This document shows, piece by piece, positions 36,302-46,058 of a DNA stretch of 47,805 bases. The translations under genes and the position numbers were made by a program. The stretch's first letter is position 1. Each line of letters opens with the position of its first letter. The notes beneath the pieces were generated by a model. The model saw nothing but the letters and a program-made list of their open reading frames with translations. It was not told the DNA's origin and did no database searches. Origin of the DNA: Candidatus Coprenecus merdipullorum (GTDB taxonomy: Bacteria > Bacteroidota > Bacteroidia > Bacteroidales > UBA932); assembly GCA_019118865.1 (NCBI GenBank), contig DWYD01000194.1:1-47805 (forward strand), read 5' to 3'.

Positions 36302-37771
36302 CTACCTGCTGTAGTTGGGTGCCTCGCGCGTTATGGTCACATCGTGAGGATGGCTCTCGGCCATACCTGCAGCGGTAATGCGCACGAAACGGGCATTCTT
36401 CAGCTCGGTCAGGTTGTGCGCTCCGCAGTAACCCATTCCGGCGCGGAGACCGCCGATGAGCTGGTATACCACCTCGGAAAGGGTACCCTTGTAGGGAACC
36501 TGAGCCACGATGCCCTCAGGCACAAGTTTCTTGATGTCCTCCTCCATATCCTGGAAGTAACGGTCCTTGGAGCCCAGCTGCATGGCCTCGAGCGAACCCA
36601 TACCACGGTAGGACTTGAACTTACGTCCGTTGAGGATGATGGTCTCTCCGGGAGACTCCTCCACTCCGGCGAAGAGCGAGCCGGCCATGATGGTGTCGGC
36701 ACCGGCGGCCAGAGCCTTGACAATGTCACCCGAATAGCGTATACCTCCGTCTGCGATGATGGGGATACCGGAGCCCTTCAGAGCCTCGGCGGCCATCATG
36801 ACTGCAGAAAGCTGGGGCACGCCCACACCGGCAATGATACGGGTGGTGCATATAGAACCGGGGCCTATGCCGACCTTCACGGCATCCACCCCACACTCCT
36901 TCAGAGCCTTGGCGGCCTCACCTGTAGCGATGTTGCCGGCGATGATCTGCAGGTCGGGGAACTTCTGACGGACTGTCTTCAGGACTCTCAGCACACCCTC
37001 GGAGTGGCCGTGCGCCGTATCGAAGACCAGGGCATCGGGCTCCACTGTCATCAGCATCTCGACTTTCTGGATGCTCTCGGAATTGATGCCTACTGCAGCA
37101 GCTACGAGCAGACGGCCCTTGGCGTCCTTGCTGGCAGTGGGATTGTCCTTGATCTTCATAATGTCCTTGTAGGTAATCAGTCCGGCAAGACGGCCGTCCT
37201 TGTCCACTACGAGGAGTTTTTCGATCTTGTAGCGCCGCAGGAGCTCCGTCGCCTCCTTGAGATTGGTACCGTCGGTGGTAGTAATCAGGTTCTCCTTGGT
37301 CATCACCTCGGATACAGGAGTCTTGGGGTTGTCCTGGAAACGCAGGTCGCGGTTGGTGACGATGCCGCAAAGCATGCCGCGGGCGTCCACGACGGGGATA
37401 CCTCCGATATGGTTCTCATGCATGAGGTTGAGGGCATCGCCGACCGTGGCGTTCTCCCGTATGGTCACGGGATCGTAGATCATTCCGTTCTCAGCCCTCT
37501 TGACCTTACGCACCTGCTCCATCTGGACTTCGATGGGCATATTCTTGTGTATCACTCCGATACCGCCCTCACGGGCAATGGCTATCGCCAGGTCAGCCTC
37601 AGTCACGGTATCCATGGCCGCAGAGACTATGGGGGTATGGAGCGTAATCTCCCTGGTCAGCTTCGTAGTGATGTCCACCTCGCGGGGCAGCACGTCCGAG
37701 TGGGCCGGAATGAGGAGGACATCATCGAAAGTGAGGCCCTCCACTATGGGTGAATTGGTGTACATCTGCAT
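36302..37771 (-). CDS. guaB: IMP dehydrogenase
   Basis: [17 protein letters not shown] pair; [20 protein letters not shown] catalytic Cys loop. Confidence 0.97.
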   Translation of the reverse strand: MQMYTNSPIVEGLTFDDVLLIPAHSDVLPREVDITTKLTREITLHTPIVSAAMDTVTEADLAIAIAREGGIGVIHKNMPIEVQMEQVRKVKRAENGMIYDPVTIRENATVGDALNLMHENHIGGIPVVDARGMLCGIVTNRDLRFQDNPKTPVSEVMTKENLITTTDGTNLKEATELLRRYKIEKLLVVDKDGRLAGLITYKDIMKIKDNPTASKDAKGRLLVAAAVGINSESIQKVEMLMTVEPDALVFDTAHGHSEGVLRVLKTVRQKFPDLQIIAGNIATGEAAKALKECGVDAVKVGIGPGSICTTRIIAGVGVPQLSAVMMAAEALKGSGIPIIADGGIRYSGDIVKALAAGADTIMAGSLFAGVEESPGETIILNGRKFKSYRGMGSLEAMQLGSKDRYFQDMEEDIKKLVPEGIVAQVPYKGTLSEVVYQLIGGLRAGMGYCGAHNLTELKNARFVRITAAGMAESHPHDVTITREAPNYSR

Positions 37772-37788
37772 AACGGCCGCTCCTATGA

Positions 37789-38070
37789 TTACTCGGCTTT
37801 CTTGGCCACTATTGCACTGAGACTGTCATACTTTACATCAAGAGCGCTGAGCAGCTCGTCTGTGAGGTTGCGGTAATAGGCTCTCTTGTCGCCCTCGGGA
37901 TGGCTGACTCTGGACAGTATCTCATCTCTGAGATCTAGAACATCGTTGATCAGGCCCACTATCTGCTCGGCCTTCTCATTATCGTCATGAAAACTCATGC
38001 TGATGACAGCGTCCGATACGAACTCGTTCACCATGTAATTGATGTCTTTCTTGATAACTCTTAAATTCAT
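37789..38070 (-). CDS. Conserved-looking small hypothetical protein (93 aa)
   Basis: Compact helical ORF 17 bp upstream of guaB on the same strand; family not recognised. Confidence 0.65.
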   Translation of the reverse strand: MNLRVIKKDINYMVNEFVSDAVISMSFHDDNEKAEQIVGLINDVLDLRDEILSRVSHPEGDKRAYYRNLTDELLSALDVKYDSLSAIVAKKAE

Positions 38071-38106
38071 GATACTCGCGATTTATAAATTGTTAATTCT
38101 CATTTT

Positions 38107-39072
38107 CTAAAAATACCACGGATGTTCCAGAACCGTAACTATCCCCGGTTCTGCGTCCTGATGCCCAAGGATACGGCAGGCTCCCACAATCTTCTTGCTG
38201 GTGTAGGAGTCGGGACGTCCCGGCAACAGGGAATTGATTCTCACCCTCAGGGATGAATGAATCATCATCCCGTCCCCCATGCTTATGCCCACATGGCTTA
38301 CGCTGCGTCCCCGTGTGTCTGTAGCGTTCCGGCCGAAAAATACCAGGTCTCCTGCCTGAAGATTCCCAAGGATGTCACTGTAGTCCAGCGGCTCCCCTGT
38401 TCCTATCTGCTGGGAAGCATCCCGCAGAAGTATGATACCGTTGAGGAAATAGCTCAACTTGACCAAGCCGCTGCAGTCCAGGCCTTTGGGAGAAAGACCA
38501 CCCCACAGGTAGGGGAAACCGAGGAACTGACAGGCCGTTGAGACGATGTCCTCCCCGGAAGGTCCGGCGGCATTTTCCATCCATTGCCTCAAATCCTGCA
38601 CACTGCCTGAGGGAACATATCCCTTACGGCCATCCGGCAAAATAACGGGGACATACCCGTTTTCACTGTCCCTACCGCTGTCGGCTTCCAATATATTTCC
38701 CATAACACAATCAGAAAGAACTCCTGTCCCGTCAGCAGGTCCGGATGTTATCAATGCAAAATAATCCTTTACTATCAGTCTGTCTGTCTGTTTCCAGTCT
38801 CTCATTTTCTCTTCTGACATCAGAACTATATTCTGCTCTGTCGTCCAGCCTCTGTAACCTTCTGGGGTCACTATCGAATACCAATAACCTTCCTTGCCGA
38901 CAACCTCAACTGGAGTTCCCATCATGGCCTGTGAAACCGTCTCGGACTGATAGTCCGGGGCTTTCTTCATATCGGTGACAGATACTGAGACCAGAGCCAT
39001 GCCCTCCCGAGCCTCCACGGAAAATGTGAAGAACAGGGCCAGGCACAGAATTATGAACAAAACTTTCTTCAT
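38107..39072 (-). CDS. SH3 domain-containing C40 (NlpC/P60) peptidase
   Basis: LDCSGLVKLSYFLNG...LQAGDLVFFG...VSHVGISMGDGMMIHSS; start set at MKKVLFIILCLALFFTFSVEA (signal peptide). Confidence 0.92.
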   Translation of the reverse strand: MKKVLFIILCLALFFTFSVEAREGMALVSVSVTDMKKAPDYQSETVSQAMMGTPVEVVGKEGYWYSIVTPEGYRGWTTEQNIVLMSEEKMRDWKQTDRLIVKDYFALITSGPADGTGVLSDCVMGNILEADSGRDSENGYVPVILPDGRKGYVPSGSVQDLRQWMENAAGPSGEDIVSTACQFLGFPYLWGGLSPKGLDCSGLVKLSYFLNGIILLRDASQQIGTGEPLDYSDILGNLQAGDLVFFGRNATDTRGRSVSHVGISMGDGMMIHSSLRVRINSLLPGRPDSYTSKKIVGACRILGHQDAEPGIVTVLEHPWYF

Positions 39073-39077
39073 TCCTG

Positions 39078-39085
39078 CAAATATA
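39078..39085 (-). promoter_or_regulatory. -7 element TATATTTG 5 nt upstream of the NlpC/P60 ATG
   Basis: Minus strand TATATTTG-CAGGA-ATG. Confidence 0.55.
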
Positions 39086-39098
39086 GGCGAGATTTTCT

Positions 39099-39106
39099 TA
39101 TTTTTG
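39099..39106 (+). promoter_or_regulatory. -7 element TATTTTTG upstream of the DUF4105 gene
   Basis: TAnnTTTG 12 nt before the ATG at 39119, divergent to the previous element. Confidence 0.5.
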
Positions 39107-39118
39107 AAATTATTTATT

Positions 39119-40267
39119 ATGAAACGGATACTGATTATATTTCTATTTGCCTCCCTGTACCTGGGAGCCAGGGCCCAGGACTCGCTCAGCATATCCCTGC
39201 TGACCTGCTCACAGGGCGGAGACATATCCTCCGCATTCGGACATTCTGCCATAAGAGTCAAGGACATACAGCATGGACGGGATTTAGTGTTCAACTACGG
39301 CACCTTCAGTTTCAACGAGCCGCATTTTATGCTCAATTTCCTACGTGGCGACCTCAACTACTTCCTGTCAGTAAGTTCTTTCAACCAGTTCAAGGAATCC
39401 TATGAAAGAGCCGGCCGCGGCATCACCGAACAACAGTTCAATCTTACGCCCGCACAGACCGCCCGGATGTACGAATTCCTTTTGGAGAACTACAGACCCT
39501 CAAACCGATATTACCTCTATGACTTCCTGCAGGACAACTGCGCCACACGTATCCGGGACATATTCGACGACTCTCCTGACTTCACTATAATTGACAGCCT
39601 TTCAGGCATGACTTACCGCGAGGAACTTACCCGCCTGGTAGGAGACCGCCGATGGATGATGTTCGGCATAGACCTGATATTGGGAGCCAGGATAGACCGT
39701 ACTATCACCGTGCGTGAAACCGCCTTCCTGCCCGACCGTCTTTCGGAAGTGATGGAGCGCTACAGCAATCAGGAGCTGAACGGAAGTCCGCTGGTCTCAG
39801 CCGGCCATACCATCTCAGAACCTGCGCCCGGACCGGGCAGATGGAAGGACATCCTCTCCAAGGCCACAAGTCCCTTTACCGTATTTACGCTGCTGTTTGT
39901 ACTTTACCTCACAATCTACCTGCGCTGCACCGACAAGTGGAAATTCATGAATATCTGCTCCACCATCCTGTATATCATACTTGGACTGGGCGGAGTAATT
40001 ATCTGCCTGCTGTGGTTCGCGACCAATCATGTCTGGACGTCCGACAACTGGAACCTGCTGTGGATGAATCCACTCTTCCTGATTCCCGTATGCATGCCCA
40101 GCTGCTGGGCCAAAAACCTGATTATCGACCTGCTCGCAGCTGTGGCCGGCATCGGGCTGATCTGCTCGTGGCTGCTGCCTCAGGCATTCCATCCGGCATC
40201 GGCGGTCATCATTCTGCTGACCGTACTCATGGCGCTGAGCCGCAGGGCCATCTACCGTAAATACTAA
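39119..40267 (+). CDS. DUF4105 (Lnb N-terminal periplasmic-like) membrane protein
   Basis: Signal peptide MKRILIIFLFASLYLGARAQ; FGHSAIRVKD...FNYGTFSFNEPHFMLNFLRGDLNYFLSV...YLYDFLQDNCATRIRD; C-terminal TM segments. Confidence 0.88.
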   Translation: MKRILIIFLFASLYLGARAQDSLSISLLTCSQGGDISSAFGHSAIRVKDIQHGRDLVFNYGTFSFNEPHFMLNFLRGDLNYFLSVSSFNQFKESYERAGRGITEQQFNLTPAQTARMYEFLLENYRPSNRYYLYDFLQDNCATRIRDIFDDSPDFTIIDSLSGMTYREELTRLVGDRRWMMFGIDLILGARIDRTITVRETAFLPDRLSEVMERYSNQELNGSPLVSAGHTISEPAPGPGRWKDILSKATSPFTVFTLLFVLYLTIYLRCTDKWKFMNICSTILYIILGLGGVIICLLWFATNHVWTSDNWNLLWMNPLFLIPVCMPSCWAKNLIIDLLAAVAGIGLICSWLLPQAFHPASAVIILLTVLMALSRRAIYRKY

Positions 40268-40282
40268 CACACTTTATACTAT

Positions 40283-40729
40283 ATGATACTCGATTCACTT
40301 AAAAGCTTCGAAAAATACACAAACCTGCACGCATCATTCGGCAAGGTATTGGATTTCATACGCAAAAACGACCTTCACACCCTCCCCGAAGGCAAGCACG
40401 TCATCGAGGAGGACAATATCTGGTGCACCATATCCACCGCCCAGTGCAAGGATGAGAGCGAGTCCCCTCTGGAGGTGCACGACTCATTCATCGACATCCA
40501 CGTCGTGCTGGAGGGCACGGAGATTATCGGCTTCCGCGACAGGGCCAAGTGCCTGGGCGTAAACGTAGAGTACAATGCTGAAAAAGACGTGGCCCTCCTC
40601 AAGGAAGAGCCCGAGGCCTACATCAGCTACGGTGACGACAACATGGTCATCTGCTTTCCTCAGGACTGCCACGCACCCCTTATCGGAGACGGAGAAGTAC
40701 GAAAGGCTGTATTCAAGGTCCGGTTCTAG
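40283..40729 (+). CDS. YhcH/YjgK/YiaL family protein
   Basis: EVHDSFIDIHVVLEGTEIIG; FPQDCHAPLIGDGEVRKAVFKV. Confidence 0.9.
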   Translation: MILDSLKSFEKYTNLHASFGKVLDFIRKNDLHTLPEGKHVIEEDNIWCTISTAQCKDESESPLEVHDSFIDIHVVLEGTEIIGFRDRAKCLGVNVEYNAEKDVALLKEEPEAYISYGDDNMVICFPQDCHAPLIGDGEVRKAVFKVRF

Positions 40730-40741
40730 ACGGCCCTGACA

Positions 40742-41686
40742 ATGTACCGACAAAACTCCCGTACTGTGGGCCGATATAACTCGTACATAGGCTATTTCAA
40801 GAAAACATACGGCGAGCGGCTGCAGAAAGTCGTTGTGGACGCAGGCTTTACCTGTCCCAACCGGGACGGGCTGGTCGGGACAGGCGGCTGCACGTACTGC
40901 GACAACGCCGCCTTCCACCCGGGCTACAGTACGGCCGGTATTCCCATTCTCGAACAGATCGACGAGGGCATCAAGTTTCACCGGGTCCGCTACCGCAAGG
41001 CAGAGAAGTTCCTGGCCTATTTCCAGCCTTACTCCAACACATACGCACCTCTCGAAAGGCTGCGTGAGGTGTATGAGGAAGCCCTCTCCCACCCCTTGGT
41101 GGCCGGTATCGTCATCGGTACCCGGCCTGACTGCGTGGACGAAGCCAAACTGGACTATCTGGCATTGCTTGCCCGGGACCACGTGGTGGTCATCGAATAC
41201 GGCATAGAGTCCGTCTACGACCGGACCCTGAGGCGCATAAACCGGGGACATTCCTTCGAGGATGCCGCACGCGCCGTGGAAATGACGGCCGCCCGGGGAC
41301 TTACTCAGGGCGCGCACTTCATCTTCGGGCTGCCTGGAGAGACGGTCGGGGACATGCTGGCCTACGCACCTATTATAAATAAGATGCCGCTGCACTCGGT
41401 CAAGTTCCATCAACTGCAGATCGTCCGCGGCACTGCCATGGAGCGGGAGTTCGCCTCGCATCCCTCCGACTTCGTGACATTCTCCCTGGACGAGTATTTA
41501 GATTTCATTGCCGACCTGCTCGAGCGCCTCCGCCCTGACCTGTACATCGAGCGCTTCGCCGGGGAGGTCCCGCCCCGCTTCGTCAACTCCACCCCTTGGG
41601 GACTTCTCCGCAACACCGAGCTCATCCGCCTTCTCGAGCAGCGCCTGGAAGAGCGCAATACCTTTCAAGGACGGCTTTACAAATAA
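40742..41686 (+). CDS. TIGR01212-type (YhcC-like) radical SAM protein
   Basis: CPNRDGLVGTGGCTYCDNAAF cluster motif; YFQPYSNTYAPLERLREVYEEAL; GIVIGTRPDCV. Confidence 0.92.
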   Translation: MYRQNSRTVGRYNSYIGYFKKTYGERLQKVVVDAGFTCPNRDGLVGTGGCTYCDNAAFHPGYSTAGIPILEQIDEGIKFHRVRYRKAEKFLAYFQPYSNTYAPLERLREVYEEALSHPLVAGIVIGTRPDCVDEAKLDYLALLARDHVVVIEYGIESVYDRTLRRINRGHSFEDAARAVEMTAARGLTQGAHFIFGLPGETVGDMLAYAPIINKMPLHSVKFHQLQIVRGTAMEREFASHPSDFVTFSLDEYLDFIADLLERLRPDLYIERFAGEVPPRFVNSTPWGLLRNTELIRLLEQRLEERNTFQGRLYK

Positions 41687-41720
41687 AAAAACTGACTCAC
41701 GGTTCTGCGAGTCAGTTTTT
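41685..41720. terminator. Bidirectional terminator between radical SAM gene and pnp
   Basis: aaaaaaactgactc-acggttctgc-gagtcagttttt between convergent genes. Confidence 0.9.
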
Positions 41721-41744
41721 CTATTATGAGAGTACTGGATACGC

Positions 41745-43991
41745 TTACTTGCGTCCGCCTCTGTCGCCGTCGCGACGGGGACCTCTGCCACGGTCGCCTC
41801 CACGGTCACGGCCGCCGCGGCCGCCGCCGTTGGATGCTCCGTTGAGACGGGGCTTGCGCTCATGCTCCACCCATCCTTCTGGAGCGGGCAGCAGAGCCCT
41901 GCGGGAAAGTCTCATCTTGCCGGTCTTCTGGTCGATTTCGAGGAGCTTGACATCCACCTCGTCTCCTACCTGAAGTACATCCTCCACCTTGTCGACCTTC
42001 TTGTAATCGAGCTCAGAGATATGCAGCAGGCCTTCCTTGCCGGGCAGAATCTCCACGAAAGCACCGAACTCGAGGATCGACACTACCTTGCCGTGGTATG
42101 TCTCACCGACCTCAGGCACAGTGGTGATGGCCTTGATGCGGGCCAGAGCAGCGTCCATGGACTCTTTGTTCTCACCGAAGATGTCAATGATGCCCTTGTC
42201 ACCCTCCTCAGTGATGGTGATGGTGGTACCGGTAGTCTTCTGTATCTCCTGGATAACCTTGCCTCCGGTGCCGATAACGGCTCCGATAAACTCGGAAGGT
42301 ATGGTAATCTGCACGATACGGGGAACGTTGGGACGGTAGTCGGCGCGGGGCTCGGAGATGGTCTTGAGCATCTCGCCCATGATGTGGGCACGGCCTTCCT
42401 TGGCCTGTGCCAGAGCCTGCTCGAGAACCTCGTAGGGCAGTCCGTCCACCTTGATATCCATCTGGGTAGCAGTGATGCCGTCCTTGGTTCCGGTCACCTT
42501 GAAGTCCATGTCTCCGAGGTGGTCCTCATCGCCGAGGATATCGGAGAGCACCACGAACTTGCCTGTCTTCTCATCGGAGATCAGACCCATGGCGATACCG
42601 GCTACGGGTTTCTTAATCTTCACACCGCAGTCCATCAGGGCCAGAGTGCCGGCGCAGACTGTAGCCATGGAAGAAGAACCGTTGGACTCGAGGATATCGG
42701 ACACCACGCGGACAGCGTAGGGATTCTCCTCGCCCACGGGCACTACGGGCTTGAGAGCCCTCCATGCCAGGTTGCCGTGACCGATCTCTCTGCGGCCCAC
42801 ACCTCTCTGCGGCTTGGCCTCACCGGTAGCGAAGGGAGGGAAGTTGTAGTGCAGCACGAACTGCTGGGTATCCTGAACCAGCACCTCGTCCAGCTCCTTC
42901 ATGTCCATCTTTGTACCGAGAGTCACAGTCGACAGGGACTGGGTCTCGCCGCGGGTGAAGATGGCCGAGCCGTGCGCTCCGGGCAGATAGCCCACCTCGC
43001 ACCAGATCGGACGGATCTGAGCGGTGGTACGTCCGTCAAGACGCACACCCTCGTCGATAATCATGCGGCGCATGGCCTCTTTCTCCACTGCACCGTAATA
43101 TCTGCTTACCATCATGGCCTTCTCCTCTCTCTCCTCCTCGGGGATGGTCTCCATGAATTCTTCCTTGAGAGCGTCGAATGCGTCCTCACGCTCATGCTTG
43201 GCCAGACCGCTCTTGGCGATGGCGTAGCACTTGTCATAGCAGTAGTCGTGAACTGCCTTGCGCAGGTCCTCGTCATTGACCTCGTGGCAGTAGGCCTTCT
43301 TCTCCACCTTGCCTACCTCCTCCATCAGTTCCTTCTGTGCACGGCACTGGCCCTTGATGGCCTCGTGGGCACACTTGATGGCCTCAAGCATCTCGGCCTC
43401 GCTCACCTCGTTCATCTCGCCCTCCACCATCATGATGTTCTCCTCGGTGGCAGCTACTATCAGGTCAATATCCGCATCCTTTACTATGTCGAATGTAGGG
43501 TTGATCACAAATTCACCGCCGATACGGGCAACTCTCACCTCTGAGATAGGGCCGTGCCAGGGGATATCGCTCACTGCCAGGGCTGCGGATGCTGCCAGAC
43601 CCGCGTATGAATCAGGCATGTTCTGCTTGTCAGCGGAGATCAGAAGCACGTTTACGAACACCTCTGCGTGGAAATCATCGGGGAAGAGGGGACGCAGAGC
43701 CCTGTCCACGAGCCTGGCCACCAGAATCTCGGAATCAGAGGCACGGCCCTCCCTCTTGAGAAATCCTCCGGGATAGCGGCCTGCAGCGGCATATTTCTCT
43801 TTATACTCCACCGACAGAGGCATGAAGTCCACATCCTCCTTGGCGTCCTTTGCACATGTGACAGTCGCCAGCAACATGGTACCGCCGACCTTTACGACTA
43901 CCGAACCGGCCGCCTGCTTGGCGAGTTTACCGGTCTCGATCTCAACGATCGTTCCATCACCCATTGTGATGGTCTTCTTAACTATATTCAT
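41745..43991 (-). CDS. pnp: Polyribonucleotide nucleotidyltransferase
   Basis: Two RNase PH domains ([31 protein letters not shown]), KH ([17 protein letters not shown]), S1, Arg/Gly-rich tail. Confidence 0.97.
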   Translation of the reverse strand: MNIVKKTITMGDGTIVEIETGKLAKQAAGSVVVKVGGTMLLATVTCAKDAKEDVDFMPLSVEYKEKYAAAGRYPGGFLKREGRASDSEILVARLVDRALRPLFPDDFHAEVFVNVLLISADKQNMPDSYAGLAASAALAVSDIPWHGPISEVRVARIGGEFVINPTFDIVKDADIDLIVAATEENIMMVEGEMNEVSEAEMLEAIKCAHEAIKGQCRAQKELMEEVGKVEKKAYCHEVNDEDLRKAVHDYCYDKCYAIAKSGLAKHEREDAFDALKEEFMETIPEEEREEKAMMVSRYYGAVEKEAMRRMIIDEGVRLDGRTTAQIRPIWCEVGYLPGAHGSAIFTRGETQSLSTVTLGTKMDMKELDEVLVQDTQQFVLHYNFPPFATGEAKPQRGVGRREIGHGNLAWRALKPVVPVGEENPYAVRVVSDILESNGSSSMATVCAGTLALMDCGVKIKKPVAGIAMGLISDEKTGKFVVLSDILGDEDHLGDMDFKVTGTKDGITATQMDIKVDGLPYEVLEQALAQAKEGRAHIMGEMLKTISEPRADYRPNVPRIVQITIPSEFIGAVIGTGGKVIQEIQKTTGTTITITEEGDKGIIDIFGENKESMDAALARIKAITTVPEVGETYHGKVVSILEFGAFVEILPGKEGLLHISELDYKKVDKVEDVLQVGDEVDVKLLEIDQKTGKMRLSRRALLPAPEGWVEHERKPRLNGASNGGGRGGRDRGGDRGRGPRRDGDRGGRK

Positions 43992-44044
43992 ATTATCCTT
44001 CTAATTGTGTCTGCCTTTATGCGAGAGTGCCGCGGCCATCTAAG

Positions 44045-44078
44045 AAAAAGGGGCTGCCCAGTCTGTCTTGACAACCCC
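44045..44078 (-). terminator. Terminator between rpsO and pnp
   Basis: Minus strand GGGGTTGTC...GGGCAGCCCC followed by TTTTT. Confidence 0.8.
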
Positions 44079-44102
44079 GTTTCTCTTACGAAGCCAAAGC
44101 GC

Positions 44103-44378
44103 TTACTTACGTAAACCGAGCGCTTTGACAATCTCCCTGTATCTCTCAATATCCTTGGCCTTCAGGTAATCGAGGAGGCGGCGCCTCTTACCTACAAGAC
44201 GGAGCAGGGCACGCTGGGTGCCGAAGTCCTTCTTGTTGTTGCGAAGGTGTTCTGTCAGATGAGCGATACGGTAGGAAAATAGAGCAATCTGACTCTCTGC
44301 CGAGCCGGTGTCCGTATTAGACTTCCCGTATTTAGCGAAAATCTCCTGCTTCTTGTCTGCTGCAAGATACTCTGCCAT
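44103..44378 (-). CDS. rpsO: 30S ribosomal protein S15
   Basis: DTGSAESQIALFSYRIAHLTEHLRNNKKDFGTQRALLRLVGKRRRLLDYLK. Confidence 0.97.
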   Translation of the reverse strand: MAEYLAADKKQEIFAKYGKSNTDTGSAESQIALFSYRIAHLTEHLRNNKKDFGTQRALLRLVGKRRRLLDYLKAKDIERYREIVKALGLRK

Positions 44379-44435
44379 AAACCTTTAAATTAATAAATCA
44401 GTTAAACTTATAATTCTTCCCCAAAATCGGGGTTG

Positions 44436-44443
44436 CAAAGATA
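44436..44443 (-). promoter_or_regulatory. -7 element TATCTTTG of rpsO
   Basis: TAnnTTTG on the minus strand 57 nt upstream of the rpsO ATG. Confidence 0.6.
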
Positions 44444-44502
44444 TGTAATTAAAATCAAATTATACTACTTTTGCAGACAAATTTTTCCTCAACGACAAAA
44501 CT

Positions 44503-45105
44503 ATGTCCCGGACAAATTCCCAGAAAGTCATCACAGTTCCCGGAATCGGAGAAGTCCTCATGCTCAGGAAAGCCGGAGCACGGAGACTGCGTATCAGCGT
44601 ATCGCCCAGACGGGGAGTAACAGTGACCGTACCGTGGCCGGCACCCTATGCCGCAGCAGAAAGATTTCTCATGTCCAAAGTCCAATGGATAAGGAACGTC
44701 CTGCAAAAACAGGCACTCAGGCAGCAGCATGCAGAAGCAGAAGGCCGGACGGCAGGTGTTCCGGACGACCCGGCCGCTCTCGAACGGATGCGGGAAGAGG
44801 CCCGCGCTGTACTGGCGCCGAAATTGAGGGAAGCCGCAGCAAGATATGGATTTCCCTTCAAGGGCCGCATGGCCGTCAAAAACAACGTCTCCAACTGGGG
44901 ATCCTGCTCCTCGAAGGGCAATATCAACCTCAACATGCGCCTGATTCTCCTCCCGGAGCACCTGCAGGACTACGTCATCCTGCACGAGCTATGCCACCTC
45001 CGTTACCAGGACCACGGCCCCGGGTTCCACGCCCTGCTGGACTCCCTGCTCAGCGGTCGCGAAACAGCACTTAGCCGTGAACTTCACGACTGGCGCATAA
45101 TATGA
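44503..45105 (+). CDS. YgjP-like (DUF45) metallopeptidase
   Basis: HELCHLRYQDHGPGFH zinc motif; NWGSCSSKGNINLNMRLILLP. Confidence 0.92.
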   Translation: MSRTNSQKVITVPGIGEVLMLRKAGARRLRISVSPRRGVTVTVPWPAPYAAAERFLMSKVQWIRNVLQKQALRQQHAEAEGRTAGVPDDPAALERMREEARAVLAPKLREAAARYGFPFKGRMAVKNNVSNWGSCSSKGNINLNMRLILLPEHLQDYVILHELCHLRYQDHGPGFHALLDSLLSGRETALSRELHDWRII

Positions 45106-45128
45106 TTTCCTGATACCGGCCTCCAGTG

Positions 45129-45818
45129 TCAGAAGCGGTAACCGATACCCGCGGTGAGTCCCCCGTACAGGGTTCCCCACTCTATACGGCCGTAAAGATT
45201 CCGGCCCACGGTAAGTCCGACCAGACAGATATCCGGCGTAAAACGGGTAGTTGTCACATAGGTCTCTGAATCCGCCACATCCTGCGACAGAAGATTCGTC
45301 CTGCATACACCCACTCCGGCACCCACACTGGAGTACATCCGCACCCACTTGCGGTTCAGCCAATAAAACTTGACCTTGGCGGTCACTGTTGTCAGGTGAG
45401 TGTTCTCCGTCCACAGATACTGCCCGGAATCCATATCCTCCATGGGCCGCGAGCAGCCGGAATAATTGACTGCCACACCGACATTAAGCCAGCTGAGGAC
45501 ATTATACCCGTATTCAGCCCGGAGATTCGGGATGAATCTGTCCCCTCCCGCCGCATTGGCGTTCACCCGGTCGGCCGGCTCATTGCCATAAATGATGTCA
45601 AGTACATCACCTGCCCAATTATTAATCCACAATGCCCCTCTGTTCATATCCGCCATATAGGCCAGAGCATACGCTGTCGGGAATCCCACACTGACATCCA
45701 CTTCATGTGTTCCGGTGTAATCCACCCACTTGGGATGTTTGCCCTTAGACTGTCCGTACAGAGGCATGGAAGCGAGAACTGCTGCAATCACCAGCGCAAA
45801 TGTGTAAATCTTTCTCAT
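45129..45818 (-). CDS. Putative outer membrane beta-barrel protein
   Basis: Signal peptide (MRKIYTFALVIAAVLASMPLYGQ), alternating amphipathic strands, terminal aromatic (GIGYRF). Confidence 0.7.
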   Translation of the reverse strand: MRKIYTFALVIAAVLASMPLYGQSKGKHPKWVDYTGTHEVDVSVGFPTAYALAYMADMNRGALWINNWAGDVLDIIYGNEPADRVNANAAGGDRFIPNLRAEYGYNVLSWLNVGVAVNYSGCSRPMEDMDSGQYLWTENTHLTTVTAKVKFYWLNRKWVRMYSSVGAGVGVCRTNLLSQDVADSETYVTTTRFTPDICLVGLTVGRNLYGRIEWGTLYGGLTAGIGYRF

Positions 45819-45848
45819 AACGTTAAAATTTTAGTCAATTAGCTATGG

Positions 45849-45878
45849 CAAAGCTAAAAAAAAAATCAATAAGCCAAA
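45849..45878 (-). promoter_or_regulatory. Promoter TTTG-N18-TAGCTTTG upstream of the OMP gene
   Basis: Minus strand TTTG (45878-45875) and TAGCTTTG (45856-45849). Confidence 0.5.
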
Positions 45879-45886
45879 TTAAATCC

Positions 45887-45894
45887 TATATTTG
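45887..45894 (+). promoter_or_regulatory. -7 element TATATTTG of the thi operon
   Basis: TAnnTTTG ending 6 nt before the TPP aptamer. Confidence 0.6.
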
Positions 45895-45900
45895 CATACG

Positions 45901-45996
45901 GAAAAGAGGGGTGCCTCCCGTATTACCGCACGGTCGCGGAGGCTGAGATTACACCCGTCGAACCTGATACGGTCAGTACCGTCGTAGGGACTTTTC
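45901..45996 (+). ncRNA. TPP riboswitch (THI element)
   Basis: GGGGTGCC...GGCTGAGATTACACCC...GAACCTGATACGGTCAGTACCGTCGTAGGGA; P1 closed by gaaaag/cttttc. Confidence 0.96.
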
Positions 45997-46058
45997 GAGT
46001 GCAAGGCTCTTCCGCCGCGCATCCGCGGCATCTCTCCGTTCCGGATAATTTTTGAGAA

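Noticed and set aside
36284-37753. 489-aa ORF antisense to guaB
   Set aside because: Same shadow effect; guaB on the minus strand is unambiguous.
41862-43544. 560-aa ORF antisense to pnp
   Set aside because: Shadow ORF over well-conserved PNPase codons; low-information sequence.
45839-45857. TTAGCT-N7-AGCTAA inverted repeat overlapping the OMP -7 element
   Set aside because: Only 6-bp arms in AT-rich promoter DNA and partly made of the -7 consensus; likely chance.
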